Shown: one piece after another, positions 44,161 through 52,784 of the stretch
Layout: each line of letters starts with the position of its first letter
Numbering within the stretch: position 1 is the stretch's first letter
From: Poriferisodalis sp965226645
Lineage (GTDB): Bacteria > Actinomycetota > Acidimicrobiia > Acidimicrobiales > Poriferisodalaceae
NCBI GenBank assembly: GCA_965226645.1
Contig: CBDDDL010000001.1
Span: 124,001 to 188,000, forward strand
Length of the DNA stretch: 64,000 nt
Direction of reading: 5' to 3'
Notes under the pieces: model-generated
Seen by the model: only the letters and a program-made list of their open reading frames with translations
Told to the model about the DNA's origin: nothing
The model's database searches: none
Translations under genes and position numbers: made by a program

Positions 44161-44201
44161 GTAAGTGGCGTGTCACACGCTACCGACTCTTGGCCTATTC
44201 T
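44161..44201. promoter_or_regulatory. Divergent hutU / iclR-type promoter and operator
   Basis: Palindrome GCGTG-TCA-CACGC (44168-44180) lies just upstream of the minus-strand -10 TACCCT (44166-44161) for hutU and upstream of TATTCT (44196-44201) for the regulator, which ends six bases before ATG 44208. A regulator bound to the palindrome would block hutU transcription and could act on itself. Confidence 0.55.
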
Positions 44202-44207
44202 GTCAAT

Positions 44208-44945
44208 ATGCAGCAAGCGATTTCAGGTACTGAAACTGTCTCTGCTCCTCCGCTACACAGATCGCGCTCGGCGGAGCGGGTGCTGGCGTTGCTGGACGCC
44301 GTGGTCACCAACGGCGAACTCAGCTTGACTGCGGCCGCAGCCCGAACGGAGATGCCGGCCAGCACGGCTCTGCGACATCTGCGGGTTCTGACCGACCGTG
44401 GCTACCTCGTCAAGGACAGATCCGGTTCCTATGCCGTGGGCCCTGCGTTCGTGCGCACCGCCTTGGCATCGTTGCAGTCGGGCCCCTACGCCCGGCTCAG
44501 GTCGGCAGCCCAGCCAGAGCTCGAACGACTGGTCGAGATCACCGAAGAGTCCGCATACCTGGCAGTGCGCGACGGCGACGCTGCGGTCTATATCGCCACA
44601 GTCGAGAGCCGTCGGGCCATTCGCCACGTCGGCTGGGTGGGCCGGTCGGTCCCCATCGACGGCACCGCGGTGGGCGCGGCACTGCTCGCCGCCCCGCTGG
44701 CGCGCGATACCCGCCCCGCGCCCGTGTTCAATACCGGCGCCATCGAGTCCGACGTCACCGCGGTCTGCGCGCCGGTCCACGGCTCGGAGGGCCCGGTAGC
44801 GGCTCTGTCGGTGCTGGGTCCGGCGGAGCGGCTCGTCGGCACCCGCCTGCAGACCGCCGCCGACGCCGTGATCGAAGCGGCCGTCGCCACATCGGGCGCG
44901 CTCTCGTCCGTCGAGACATCTCTGGTAGGAACCGCGGACAGATGA
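44208..44945 (+). CDS. IclR family transcriptional regulator of the hut locus
   Basis: One-component regulator of 245 residues: N-terminal winged helix (SRSAERVLALLDAVV, SLTAAAARTEMPASTALRHL, LTDRGYLVKD) and the IclR effector domain (RLRSAAQPELERLVEITEES, HVGWVGRSVPIDGTAVGAAL, PVHGSEGPVAALSVLGPAERL). It lies between hutU and hutH, divergent from the former, so control of histidine use, perhaps with urocanate as ligand, is likely. ATG 44208 follows the -10 box by six bases; the frame is open to 44190. Confidence 0.87.
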   Translation: MQQAISGTETVSAPPLHRSRSAERVLALLDAVVTNGELSLTAAAARTEMPASTALRHLRVLTDRGYLVKDRSGSYAVGPAFVRTALASLQSGPYARLRSAAQPELERLVEITEESAYLAVRDGDAAVYIATVESRRAIRHVGWVGRSVPIDGTAVGAALLAAPLARDTRPAPVFNTGAIESDVTAVCAPVHGSEGPVAALSVLGPAERLVGTRLQTAADAVIEAAVATSGALSSVETSLVGTADR

Positions 44946-44970
44946 ACCTCCCGGCGCGTCGCCTGCCGTT

Positions 44971-45010
44971 TCCCGCTCTAGTTCGCTCCGCTCACGGGCC
45001 GCTCGGGCCA
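44971..45010. repeat. Dispersed intergenic repeat, copy B
   Basis: TTCCCGCTCTAGTTCGC followed by CACGGGCCGCTCGGGCC, the closest full match to copy A at 25131. Confidence 0.6.
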
Positions 45011-45027
45011 CGGCTTCGCACTGTGCT

Positions 45028-45082
45028 TCCCGCTCTCGCTCCCAGTTTCGATTCGATACGGGCTCGCGGGCCGCTCGGGCCC
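45028..45082. repeat. Dispersed intergenic repeat, copy C
   Basis: TTCCCGCTCTCGCTCCC then, after a longer middle, GCGGGCCGCTCGGGCC. It sits 18 bases after copy B, making a tandem pair in the gap before hutH. Confidence 0.55.
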
Positions 45083-45099
45083 GGGACTCAGCCTCTGGC

Positions 45100-46629
45100 A
45101 TGACGGTGGTACTCGACGGTCCAGGCGTCACTGTCTCTGATGTCGTCGCGGTTGCCCGGCACGGCACCGAGGTTCACCTCAGCGACGCCGCCCGATCCGC
45201 CATGGCCGCGGCCCGCGGCATCGTCGAGGCCCTGGTCGAAGGCGAGCCGGTCTACGGGATCTCCACCGGCTTCGGCGCCCTGGCCAACACCACCATTCCC
45301 GCCAGCCGTCGGGCCGCTCTGCAGCAGTCCTTGATCCGCTCCCACGCCGCCGGGATGGGCCCGGCGGTCGAGGCCGAAGTGGTCCGAGCCATGATGTTTC
45401 TGCGGGCCCGCACGCTCGCCTTCGGGGCCTCAGGGTCGAGGCCGCAGGTTGCGGAGTCCCTGGTGCGTCTGATCAACGCGGGCGTGGTGCCTGCGGTGCC
45501 CGAACACGGCTCACTCGGAGCCAGCGGCGACCTTGCGCCGCTTGCCCATGCTGCGCTCGTGCTGATCGGCGAAGGCGAAGTCCTCACCGACGACGGGGGC
45601 ACGATCGGCGGCGCTGCGGCTCTCTCGGCGGCGGGCATCGAGCCCTTGGTCCTCGCGGAGAAGGAGGGCCTGGCCCTGACCAACGGCACCGACGGGATCC
45701 TGGGAATGCTCTGCCTGGCCGTCCACGATCTCGCCGGCCTGCTGAGAGTCGCCGACATCGTGGCCGCCTGCAGCGTCGAGGCGCTATTGGCTACCGATCG
45801 GGCCTTCGCTGCCGACCTGGTGGCGCTGCGGCCCCATCCCGGCCAGCAGGCCTGCGCAGCCAACCTGCGGGCCTTGCTGGCCGGCTCGCCCATCGTGGCC
45901 AGCCACCGCCACGACGACGACCGGGTGCAGGACGCCTACTCCATCAGGTGCACGCCCCAGGTTCACGGAGCGGCCCGCGACACCCTCGACTTCGCAGCAG
46001 CGGTGACCGATCGGGAACTGGCCTCGGCCATCGACAATCCGATGGTGCTGCCCGATGGCCGCGTCGAGTCGTGCGGCAACTTCCACGGAGCGCCGGTCGC
46101 GTTGGCAGCCGACTACCTCGCCATCGCCGCAGCCGAAGTCGGCGCCATTGCCGAGCGCCGCATCGACCGGCTGCTCGACCCCAAGCGCTCCCACGGTCTG
46201 CCGCCCTTCCTGGCCGACGATCCGGGCGTGGACAGCGGTCTGATGATCGCCCAGTACACCGCGGCCGCCCTGTGCGCCGAGAACCGACGCCTGGCCGCGC
46301 CGGCTTCGGTGGACTCGCTGCCCACCTCCGCCATGCAGGAAGACCACGTGTCCATGGGCTGGGGCGCAGCACGCAAGCTGCGCCAAGTCGTCGACAACCT
46401 GCGCCGAATCCTGGCCATCGAATGGGTCACCGCTGCCCGCGGCATCGAGCTGCGAGCGCCCTTGGCGCCCGCCGCGGGCACGGGCGCTGCGCTCCGCCTG
46501 CTGCGGACCAAGGTGCCCGGCCCGGGTCCCGACCGCTGGCTGTCGCCCGAACTCGCCGCAACCGAGCAGATGCTCGCCGCCGAGGCTCTGGTGACCGCCG
46601 TAGAAACAGCTACTGGCCCCCTGGCCTAA
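45100..46629 (+). CDS. hutH: Histidine ammonia-lyase
   Basis: Removes ammonia from L-histidine to give urocanate, the first step of the pathway. The 509 residues hold the self-cyclising Ala-Ser-Gly of the MIO cofactor in GSLGASGDLAPLAH, the upstream VYGISTGFGALAN, the loop HPGQQACAANLRALL, QDAYSIRCTPQVHGA and DNPMVLPDGRVESCGNFHG. ATG 45100. It lies downstream of the IclR-type gene but 154 bases away, with two repeat copies in between, so its promoter is not clear. Confidence 0.97.
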   Translation: MTVVLDGPGVTVSDVVAVARHGTEVHLSDAARSAMAAARGIVEALVEGEPVYGISTGFGALANTTIPASRRAALQQSLIRSHAAGMGPAVEAEVVRAMMFLRARTLAFGASGSRPQVAESLVRLINAGVVPAVPEHGSLGASGDLAPLAHAALVLIGEGEVLTDDGGTIGGAAALSAAGIEPLVLAEKEGLALTNGTDGILGMLCLAVHDLAGLLRVADIVAACSVEALLATDRAFAADLVALRPHPGQQACAANLRALLAGSPIVASHRHDDDRVQDAYSIRCTPQVHGAARDTLDFAAAVTDRELASAIDNPMVLPDGRVESCGNFHGAPVALAADYLAIAAAEVGAIAERRIDRLLDPKRSHGLPPFLADDPGVDSGLMIAQYTAAALCAENRRLAAPASVDSLPTSAMQEDHVSMGWGAARKLRQVVDNLRRILAIEWVTAARGIELRAPLAPAAGTGAALRLLRTKVPGPGPDRWLSPELAATEQMLAAEALVTAVETATGPLA

Positions 46630-46643
46630 AACACACCAGCGAG

Positions 46644-46728
46644 CGGAGGGAGGGGGATTCGAACCCCCGGAGGCTTGCGCCTCAACGGTTTTCAAGACCG
46701 TCGCAATCGTCCGCTCTGCCACCCCTCC
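46644..46728 (-). tRNA. tRNA-Ser (anticodon TGA)
   Basis: GGAGGGG (46728-46722) pairs with the 3' strand at 46651-46645 including one G-U, discriminator G at 46644. Anticodon loop CTTGAAA presents TGA, reading UCA. Long variable arm and GTTCGAATC T-loop. It ends 14 bases after hutH, convergent. Confidence 0.95.
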
Positions 46729-46929
46729 ACAGGCCAACCTACCGGCGATCCCGCACTTGCAATAGAGCGACCGTTCGCACCTCGAAGCTCATCCGCGCGG
46801 GGGGCAAGTGCGAATTTGCAGGGCGTTCAAGTGCCAAAATGCCGGGCCGCAAAGGATGGCCATCGCGCATGCTGCTGGTGGGGGCTATCTTGAGCCGGCG
46901 CGGCCGCCGCCCAGCGGCTGGTTGCGCAT

Positions 46930-47020
46930 GGAGAGGTGGCCGAGTCCGGTTGAAGGCGCTTCCCTGCTAAGGAAGTAACTGCCGCAAGGTGGTTCGTGGG
47001 TTCGAATCCCACCCTCTCCG
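46930..47020 (+). tRNA. tRNA-Ser (anticodon GCT)
   Basis: GGAGAGG (46930-46936) pairs with CCTCTCC (47013-47019), discriminator G. The stem-loop CTTCC-CTGCTAA-GGAAG presents GCT, reading AGC/AGU. The 201-base gap to the previous tRNA shows no gene. Confidence 0.96.
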
Positions 47021-47060
47021 CACCCGTCGATTCGCCATCGAGAGGTCGTGTGCCCGCTCG

Positions 47061-48173
47061 CTAGCTGGCTTGCATCACCGGGAGAACTTCGGCTTCCATG
47101 AGCCGACGCGCAACGGTGCCCTCGGGGGAGCCATAGACGTTTTCGTTGAACTGGCCCGAGAGGAGGACCTTGTCGATACCGAGGTCGCTCAACTCAGAGA
47201 GCTTCGCTATGCACCGGTCCGGTGAGCCCACCACGCCAAACCGGTCAATGAACTCGGGCGGGAGCGTCGCGGCCTGCGGCGATTCGTTTCGCGAGTGAGT
47301 GCCCATGTCGTAGACCTCATGCAGCCGTTGCAGCGTCTTCGCTGTTTCTTCGGAGGTCGGCCCGATCGGCGTGCCGCCGTGCATCACTGAGAAGCGGGCG
47401 AAGACCGACATGGGGCCTCTGATCAGGTCGCGTGCAGTGTCGAGATCGGGGTGACATGCCATGTTCACGTACGCACCGAACTTCACGCCGTCGGGATCGA
47501 GACCGGCGTCGCGTCGGGCCGCCTTCGCAACCTCCATTCCCCAAGCGATGCGCTCGGGGTCGGCGCCGATGGCGAACATCACCCGGTCCGCATGGACCGC
47601 GGCGATGCCGATCACCTTCGGCCCGGTCGCTGCCACCTCGACAGGAACCTTGCGCTTGCCGATAGCAGCGGCGTCTCCGCCGAGCAGGCCCCACACGATG
47701 CGGCTGGTCCCTGGACCCTCCGCGAGCTCCAATGCGTCGGCCGGAGGTGCGTGGTTGAGCGGGATGTCTATCTCGTCGAACGGTACGTCGCCGCCTCGCA
47801 GATACGCCTGCAACTGTTTCAGATGACGTTCGAAGTGCCCGAGGCGCCCCGGTGCGCGACCGAGATGCACCAAGCACGAGTCGCCTCGGCCAATGCCGAA
47901 CTCCATGCGCCCGCCCGAGATCAGGTCCACGCTCAAGGCACCGGCAGCATTCACGGCCGGGACGCGGGTCACCGAATTTCCGACGGCGAGCCCGAGGCTG
48001 ATTCGCTCCGTCACGGTGGCGGCAAGCGCCAGTGCAATGAATGCCTCACCGCTGAGGTTCTGGGTGTCGACAACCGCGAGTCCGTCCCAGCCCCGCTGTT
48101 CGGCTTCGATAGCCACGTCCCTGATCTGCAGCGTCGCCGGAAAGGCGTGAATCCAGAATTCCATTGTCGTCAT
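47061..48173 (-). CDS. LLM class F420-dependent oxidoreductase
   Basis: Luciferase-like TIM-barrel enzyme, in actinobacteria usually using coenzyme F420. The 370 residues show AIEAEQRGWDGLAVVDTQN, RISLGLAVGNSVTRVPAV, GGRMEFGIGRGDS, AATGPKVIGIAAVHADRVMF and FGVVGSPDRCIAKLSEL, which is the family end motif. The ATG at 48173 starts TTMEFWIH. It stands alone; substrate unknown. Confidence 0.88.
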   Translation of the reverse strand: MTTMEFWIHAFPATLQIRDVAIEAEQRGWDGLAVVDTQNLSGEAFIALALAATVTERISLGLAVGNSVTRVPAVNAAGALSVDLISGGRMEFGIGRGDSCLVHLGRAPGRLGHFERHLKQLQAYLRGGDVPFDEIDIPLNHAPPADALELAEGPGTSRIVWGLLGGDAAAIGKRKVPVEVAATGPKVIGIAAVHADRVMFAIGADPERIAWGMEVAKAARRDAGLDPDGVKFGAYVNMACHPDLDTARDLIRGPMSVFARFSVMHGGTPIGPTSEETAKTLQRLHEVYDMGTHSRNESPQAATLPPEFIDRFGVVGSPDRCIAKLSELSDLGIDKVLLSGQFNENVYGSPEGTVARRLMEAEVLPVMQAS

Positions 48174-48440
48174 CCGTCATTGTTTTCCGTAGGCGAGCGA
48201 ACCCTAATACAGGGCTTTTCGATACGCCTAGAGGCTGCGAGTTTTCGGCCGGGGGCTCGCTGATCCAAGACTCGTACGGCGACGAAGGCCTTTCGCCTGG
48301 AACGGCAACGACGGCGGACTGGCCAGAATTGCAACACATATTGGGAAAAGGAATTAGACCTGCACCGTGCCTGCCGCTATCCGACACAGTCCCCAGTCCC
48401 GCCGCGGCCGTGTGAGTACCTCTAGCGCGAGCGGCCCCGC
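48174..48440. other. Divergent intergenic region, no gene seen
   Basis: A 267-base gap between the LLM gene and the ClC gene. It should hold both promoters: minus-strand TATTAGGG near 48206 and plus-strand AT-rich CATATTGGG near 48338 are the only low-GC patches. No open frame with coding character and no strong hairpin were found. Confidence 0.4.
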
Positions 48441-50114
48441 ATGAGAAACCGGCTGCTTCGCTTCGCGACCTACATCGCCGTTGGGGTGGTCACCGGCCTG
48501 ATCGTGGCCGCCGTCGCGGTGCTCAGCGAGAAGGTGTTGCTCGAACGCGTGCTGCACCTGCCGACGTGGCAAATGGTCGCCTCACCCGCGCTGGGCTTGT
48601 GGGCTGCGGTGCTGGTGCTGCGGTGGGCCTACGTCGGCCAACAGCTCCCGTCGTCCACCTCGGAGGAGTACATCCGCTCCTACCACGACCGCAATTACCC
48701 GATGAAGCTGCGTCACGTGCCGTTCCGGCTGGCCGCGGGCATCTTGACGGTGGGTTCGGGCGGCGCGGTCGGACTTGAGGGCCCGTCCATCTACGCCGGA
48801 TCGACGACGGGCATTGCCATGCAGCGCGCAGCCCAGCGACTGTTCCGCAACCGCGAGGGCTACGCGCTGCTGGTGGCTGGCGCCGCCGCCGGCGTGAGCG
48901 CCATCTTCCAAGCGCCCGCCACGGGCGTGCTCTTTGCGCTCGAAGCGCCATACCGCAGCGATCTGGGACGGCGGGCGCTGCTGCCGGCGCTGCTGTCGAG
49001 CGCTTCGAGCTACGTGGTGTTCGTGCTGGTGACCGGATTCGACGATCTGCCCTTCGACGTGGGCACCGACATGGTGCGCGTCCGTTTCGGATACCGGGAA
49101 CTGGTTGGCGCCGCAGTGGTCGGTGCCCTCTGCGGTCTGGCAGCGGCAGCGTTCAGCCGCATCGTCCGTGCCTCTAAGCGATTGCACGAGTCCGAACGAC
49201 CATGGTGGCTGCTCGCACTCGTCGGCGGCGTCGTGCTGTCGGGCCTCGCACTGGCAAGCGACTACCTGTTCAACGCTCCGCTGTCGCTTGGCCCGACAGC
49301 CGAAGGACAGCTGCTGACCTGGGTGCTCAACCCCGAAGAATCGCTAGCGCTGTTGGGGACATTGCTGGCAATCCGAGTCGTGGCCACCTCCACCGTGCTC
49401 GCTTCGGGCGGGGTGGGCGGGGTGTTCATCCCGCTGGCGGTGTTCGGGCTGATCATCGGTCGGCTGGTGGGCGGATGGATCGAGCTGGGGCCCGAGTCGT
49501 TGGCGTTCTTCCCGTTCATCGGCGTGGCGGCATTCCTGGCGGCGGGCTATCGCACGCCGCTCGCCGCGGTGATGTTCGTGGCCGAGACGACGGGGGCGCC
49601 AGCATTCGTTGTGCCTGCGTTGATCGCCGTTGCCGTGTCGCAAGTGCTCATTGGCAGCTCGTCGGTGTCGCAGTACCAGCGCGACAGCCGCACTGGCCAC
49701 CTCGAACGCCGACTAGAGATGCCCGTGAACTCGGCGATGGCGACAAACGTGCCCACCGTGGCAGCCGACGCTCCGATCGCCGATTTCGTGTGGGGCATCG
49801 CCCTTCCGCGCAAGCAACTCGAAGCCGCCGTTGTCGGACCTGACAGGAACTTCATGGGCGTCATCAGGCTCAGCGACACCCGCGAGGTAGATCGCAACGA
49901 CTGGATGACAGTGACCTGCGGCGAAGTGATGGAAACCGATATTGAGCCGGCGCGCCCGTCGTGGACGCTGCGCGAGGTCACCGAGGCGATGGCGGACGCT
50001 GACATCGAGCTGTACCCGGTGGTGGACAGCGGGGGCCGAGTGGTCGGAGCGGTCTCCGAGAACGCCATTGTGAAGCTGGTGGACTTCCTGAACGAGACGC
50101 AGGGCACGCGTTAG
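48441..50114 (+). CDS. ClC-type chloride channel/antiporter with CBS domains
   Basis: Membrane anion transporter. The 557 residues show the selectivity-filter motif GSGGAVGLEGPSIYAGS with the gating glutamate in LEGP (near residue 115), AGAAAGVSAIFQAPATGVLFALE, and GGVGGVFIPLAVFGLIIG with the second filter region. About ten hydrophobic stretches end near residue 405; two CBS domains follow (MATNVPTVAADAPIADFV; MEMDIEP-like VMETDIEPARPSWTLREV), which would bind nucleotides. ATG 48441. Confidence 0.93.
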   Translation: MRNRLLRFATYIAVGVVTGLIVAAVAVLSEKVLLERVLHLPTWQMVASPALGLWAAVLVLRWAYVGQQLPSSTSEEYIRSYHDRNYPMKLRHVPFRLAAGILTVGSGGAVGLEGPSIYAGSTTGIAMQRAAQRLFRNREGYALLVAGAAAGVSAIFQAPATGVLFALEAPYRSDLGRRALLPALLSSASSYVVFVLVTGFDDLPFDVGTDMVRVRFGYRELVGAAVVGALCGLAAAAFSRIVRASKRLHESERPWWLLALVGGVVLSGLALASDYLFNAPLSLGPTAEGQLLTWVLNPEESLALLGTLLAIRVVATSTVLASGGVGGVFIPLAVFGLIIGRLVGGWIELGPESLAFFPFIGVAAFLAAGYRTPLAAVMFVAETTGAPAFVVPALIAVAVSQVLIGSSSVSQYQRDSRTGHLERRLEMPVNSAMATNVPTVAADAPIADFVWGIALPRKQLEAAVVGPDRNFMGVIRLSDTREVDRNDWMTVTCGEVMETDIEPARPSWTLREVTEAMADADIELYPVVDSGGRVVGAVSENAIVKLVDFLNETQGTR

Positions 50115-50190
50115 CGGTGCGCGCAACGATTGGCTCGCCGGGTTTGACGGGCTTCGGCTACTGGACTGCTGGACAGGAGAGACACCCAAG

Positions 50191-50934
50191 ATGCCCCACG
50201 ACGACCAGCGACCCGGCGTCGCCGAAAGCGACGACGCACCGATCGGGCTGCTTGCGGGTCTGGCCTCGACTCGTTCGATCCGGCGCTACTTGCCCGATCC
50301 GATTCCCGACGAAGATCTGGCGTCGATCCTGTGGCACGCCAGTAGGGCGCCGAGTGGGTCGAACCGGCAGATGTTCCGCTTCGTGGTGCTGCGTGACGGG
50401 CCTGTGGCTCGCAAGGCGAAGGCGCTGTTGGGCGAGACGTTTCGGGCGGGCTGGAACTCGAAACGCTCCGGTGACGGATATACGGAGGGTTCCGGCGCGA
50501 CCGACAACTCTCCGAAGGCCCGCATGGCCCGCACGATGCAGCACTTCGTCGACAATTTCGAAGAGACGCCCGTGGTGATCCTGGCGTGCCTAGTGCGCTA
50601 CCGGAAGCCCACCCACGCCGAGGGTGCGTCGGTGTATCCGGCAGTGCAAAACCTGCTCTTGGCCGCGCGGGCGCTGGGCTACGGCGGTGTGATCACCGGC
50701 TGGCACCGTGAGTGCGAAGACGAGCTGCGCGACATCGTCGGCATCCCCGAGGGCGTGGCTGTGCACGCCACGATTCCATTGGGCAAGCCAGCGGGCCGGC
50801 ATGGCCCAGTGCGCCGACGGCCACTGCGCGAGCTGGTGTACGAAGACAGCTGGGACCAAGCGGCGCCATGGGCGCAAGATCCACCCGACACCAGATTCGC
50901 GTCGGCCGGCCCGCCGCCCGGCTCACTGGTCTGA
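50191..50934 (+). CDS. Nitroreductase family protein
   Basis: FMN-dependent NAD(P)H oxidoreductase-fold protein of 247 residues. The FMN phosphate motif TRSIRRYLPDPIPDEDL and ILWHASRAPSGSNRQMFRF are clear; VQNLLLAARALGYGGVITGW is the second conserved segment. Substrate unknown. ATG 50191; it follows the ClC gene by 76 bases and may share its transcript. Convergent with the rhodanese gene 32 bases downstream. Confidence 0.88.
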   Translation: MPHDDQRPGVAESDDAPIGLLAGLASTRSIRRYLPDPIPDEDLASILWHASRAPSGSNRQMFRFVVLRDGPVARKAKALLGETFRAGWNSKRSGDGYTEGSGATDNSPKARMARTMQHFVDNFEETPVVILACLVRYRKPTHAEGASVYPAVQNLLLAARALGYGGVITGWHRECEDELRDIVGIPEGVAVHATIPLGKPAGRHGPVRRRPLRELVYEDSWDQAAPWAQDPPDTRFASAGPPPGSLV

Positions 50935-50966
50935 CAGTTGAGACCGCCCGAGTCCGAGAGACGCTC

Positions 50967-51812
50967 TCAGACTGCTTCAGTTCGCACGGTCTCGGCGGGC
51001 CTGTCAGTGTGGCTCCACTGGGACCATGACCCGACATACACCCGCGGGCGGCCCAGACCGCAGTGCTCCATGGCGAGCGCGTCGGTGCAGGCGCTGACGC
51101 CGGATCCGCAGTAGATGATCGTCTCGTCAGCCGCCGCGACGCCTTCGGACTCATAGCGGGCTCGCAGCGTCGCTGTGTCGGCGAAGAAGCCGTCGGCATC
51201 GAAGTTGTCGGCGAACGGCACGTTGGCCGCGCCGGGGATGTGCCCCGGTCGGGCGTCGATGGGCTCAGTTTCTCCCCGGTAGCGGTCCCCACCGCGGGCA
51301 TCGATGAGAACTGCGTTCGGACTGGCACCGGCTGTGGCCGCTGCATCGATGTCAACGAACGCGCCATCGGGCCAGTCGCGCACCGGGCACATCATCGGCG
51401 CGCGGTGGCTCGGCTCGGTCGCCGTGCGGCCCGGCCACGCCTGCAGGCCGCCGTTGAGGAGCGCTGCGTCGTGGCCGAGGACGCGCAGCATCCACACGAG
51501 CCGGCTGGCGGGCAGTCCGCTCTGGTCGTCGTAGGCGACAACCGGGTGGGCGGGCCCGATGCCGAGGCTCCCCAGCGAGTCCGCAAAGCTCTGCGCGCTC
51601 GGCAGCGGATGGCGGCCGTGTTCGGGAGCGCCATGCGCCGAGAGGTGAGCGTCGAGATCCACCCAAATCGCCCCGGCGATGTGACCCGCCAGATAGGCGT
51701 CGAGCCCCGAGCGTCCGTCGAGGTACCAGCGAACGTCGCACAGCACGATGTCGTCGCGGTCTGCAATGTCGGCCGCCGCCACGATGGGCGGCAGCGCGCC
51801 AGACCCAGACAT
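50967..51812 (-). CDS. Sulfurtransferase with two rhodanese domains
   Basis: Thiosulfate or 3-mercaptopyruvate sulfurtransferase of 281 residues. Domain 1 (CDVRWYLDGRSGLDAYLAGH, HPVVAYDDQSG) is catalytically empty; domain 2 has the active-site loop IYCGSGVSACTDA. The CGSGV loop favours mercaptopyruvate-type enzymes. ATG 51812 follows a TGATG stop/start shape inside a duplicated segment, discussed at 51810. It lies 63 bases after the metallo-beta-lactamase gene and probably shares its transcript, so the two may process persulfides together. Confidence 0.9.
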   Translation of the reverse strand: MSGSGALPPIVAAADIADRDDIVLCDVRWYLDGRSGLDAYLAGHIAGAIWVDLDAHLSAHGAPEHGRHPLPSAQSFADSLGSLGIGPAHPVVAYDDQSGLPASRLVWMLRVLGHDAALLNGGLQAWPGRTATEPSHRAPMMCPVRDWPDGAFVDIDAAATAGASPNAVLIDARGGDRYRGETEPIDARPGHIPGAANVPFADNFDADGFFADTATLRARYESEGVAAADETIIYCGSGVSACTDALAMEHCGLGRPRVYVGSWSQWSHTDRPAETVRTEAV

Positions 51813-51909
51813 CAGCCCTGCCCGAACATCATCAGCCACTGCGCCACCATCGCACCCTCGGCACAGAACCTTGCATCAGCCCTGCCCGAACATCATCAGC
51901 CACTGCGCC
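51810..51909. repeat. 36-bp direct repeat at the lactamase/rhodanese junction
   Basis: The same 36 bases occur at 51810-51845 and 51874-51909, 64 bases apart. The distal copy is the 3' end of the metallo-beta-lactamase gene including its TGA; the proximal copy carries the same TGA fused to the rhodanese ATG (TGATG). A tandem duplication best explains this. Confidence 0.85.
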
Positions 51910-52625
51910 TCGCTGGACGGCTTGAACACGTAGTTCATCTGCCGTGTGTGGCCCATCGTGGCGCTGGACTCGGACGAGTAGCGGTGCCCGGGAAACAGCA
52001 CCGTGTCGTCGGGCACCTTGGCGAGCGTGTCGTGCAGCGAGCGATACATCGCCGCAGAGTCGCTGCCCGGCAGGTCCATGCGTCCGCAGCCGTCGAGAAA
52101 CAGCGTGTCCCCCGCCACCAAAGCGCCCTCCACCAAGAAGCACTGGCTTCCGGGTGTATGGCCGGGCGTGTGCAGCAGCTCGATGTCGATGGCCCCAACC
52201 GAGACGATGTCGCCCGGCGCATGCAGCTCCATGTCGCTGGCGGAGATGCCCGTGGTCTTGCGCACCAGCTCGGCTTCGGGCGCCTGCAGGTGGATCTTCG
52301 TTCCTTGGCGTTCGAGCAGCTGGGCCACGCCTTCGATGCTGTAGCCCATCATGTTTCCGCCCACATGATCGGCATGGAAGTGGGTTGCCAGCACGCCCGT
52401 GAGGCGCATGTCGTCGGCTTCGAGAATGTCGAGCAGGTCATCCACCGCGTACGCCGGGTCGACCACCACGGCCTCCCGAGTTTCCCGGTCGCCGATCAGG
52501 TACGAGAAGTTCACCATCTGGCGCGCGATCGGATCGCTCGTGGCGAAGTCCTGGCCCGACAGCAGCTGCCGGAAGTACAGACGATCGCCGGTGGGCAGTG
52601 GAGTCGCCTGCGGGGTATCGGACAT
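51876..52625 (-). CDS. Metallo-beta-lactamase-fold hydrolase, persulfide dioxygenase-like
   Basis: Metal hydrolase of 249 residues. The metal-binding motif THFHADHVGG (near residue 72), the later HTPGHTPGS and the metal-bridging Asp in VAGDTLFLDGCGRMDLPG, and LFPGHRYSS are those of the glyoxalase II / ETHE1-type branch. GCGRMDLPG resembles GCGRTDF of persulfide dioxygenases. Pairing with a rhodanese supports a sulfur role. ATG 52625 chosen; TACTGT lies eight bases upstream on the minus strand. Confidence 0.87.
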   Translation of the reverse strand: MSDTPQATPLPTGDRLYFRQLLSGQDFATSDPIARQMVNFSYLIGDRETREAVVVDPAYAVDDLLDILEADDMRLTGVLATHFHADHVGGNMMGYSIEGVAQLLERQGTKIHLQAPEAELVRKTTGISASDMELHAPGDIVSVGAIDIELLHTPGHTPGSQCFLVEGALVAGDTLFLDGCGRMDLPGSDSAAMYRSLHDTLAKVPDDTVLFPGHRYSSESSATMGHTRQMNYVFKPSSEAQWLMMFGQG

Positions 52626-52784
52626 AGCAGCGCACAGTACTTCGACCGGCGTCGGACGTCCCTCGCGCCGCAGCCGCAGGTCGACGGTGCATGTGGCAGG
52701 ACCGCATGACAACGACGTGTCGCTTTGGCGACGATGGGCACCGCTGGCTGGTCCACCGGCGCCGCGGCGCGGCAGTATGCACAT

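Noticed and set aside
44971..45082. CRISPR-like array
   Set aside because: Only two imperfect copies with unlike spacing and no cas genes; it belongs to a dispersed intergenic repeat.
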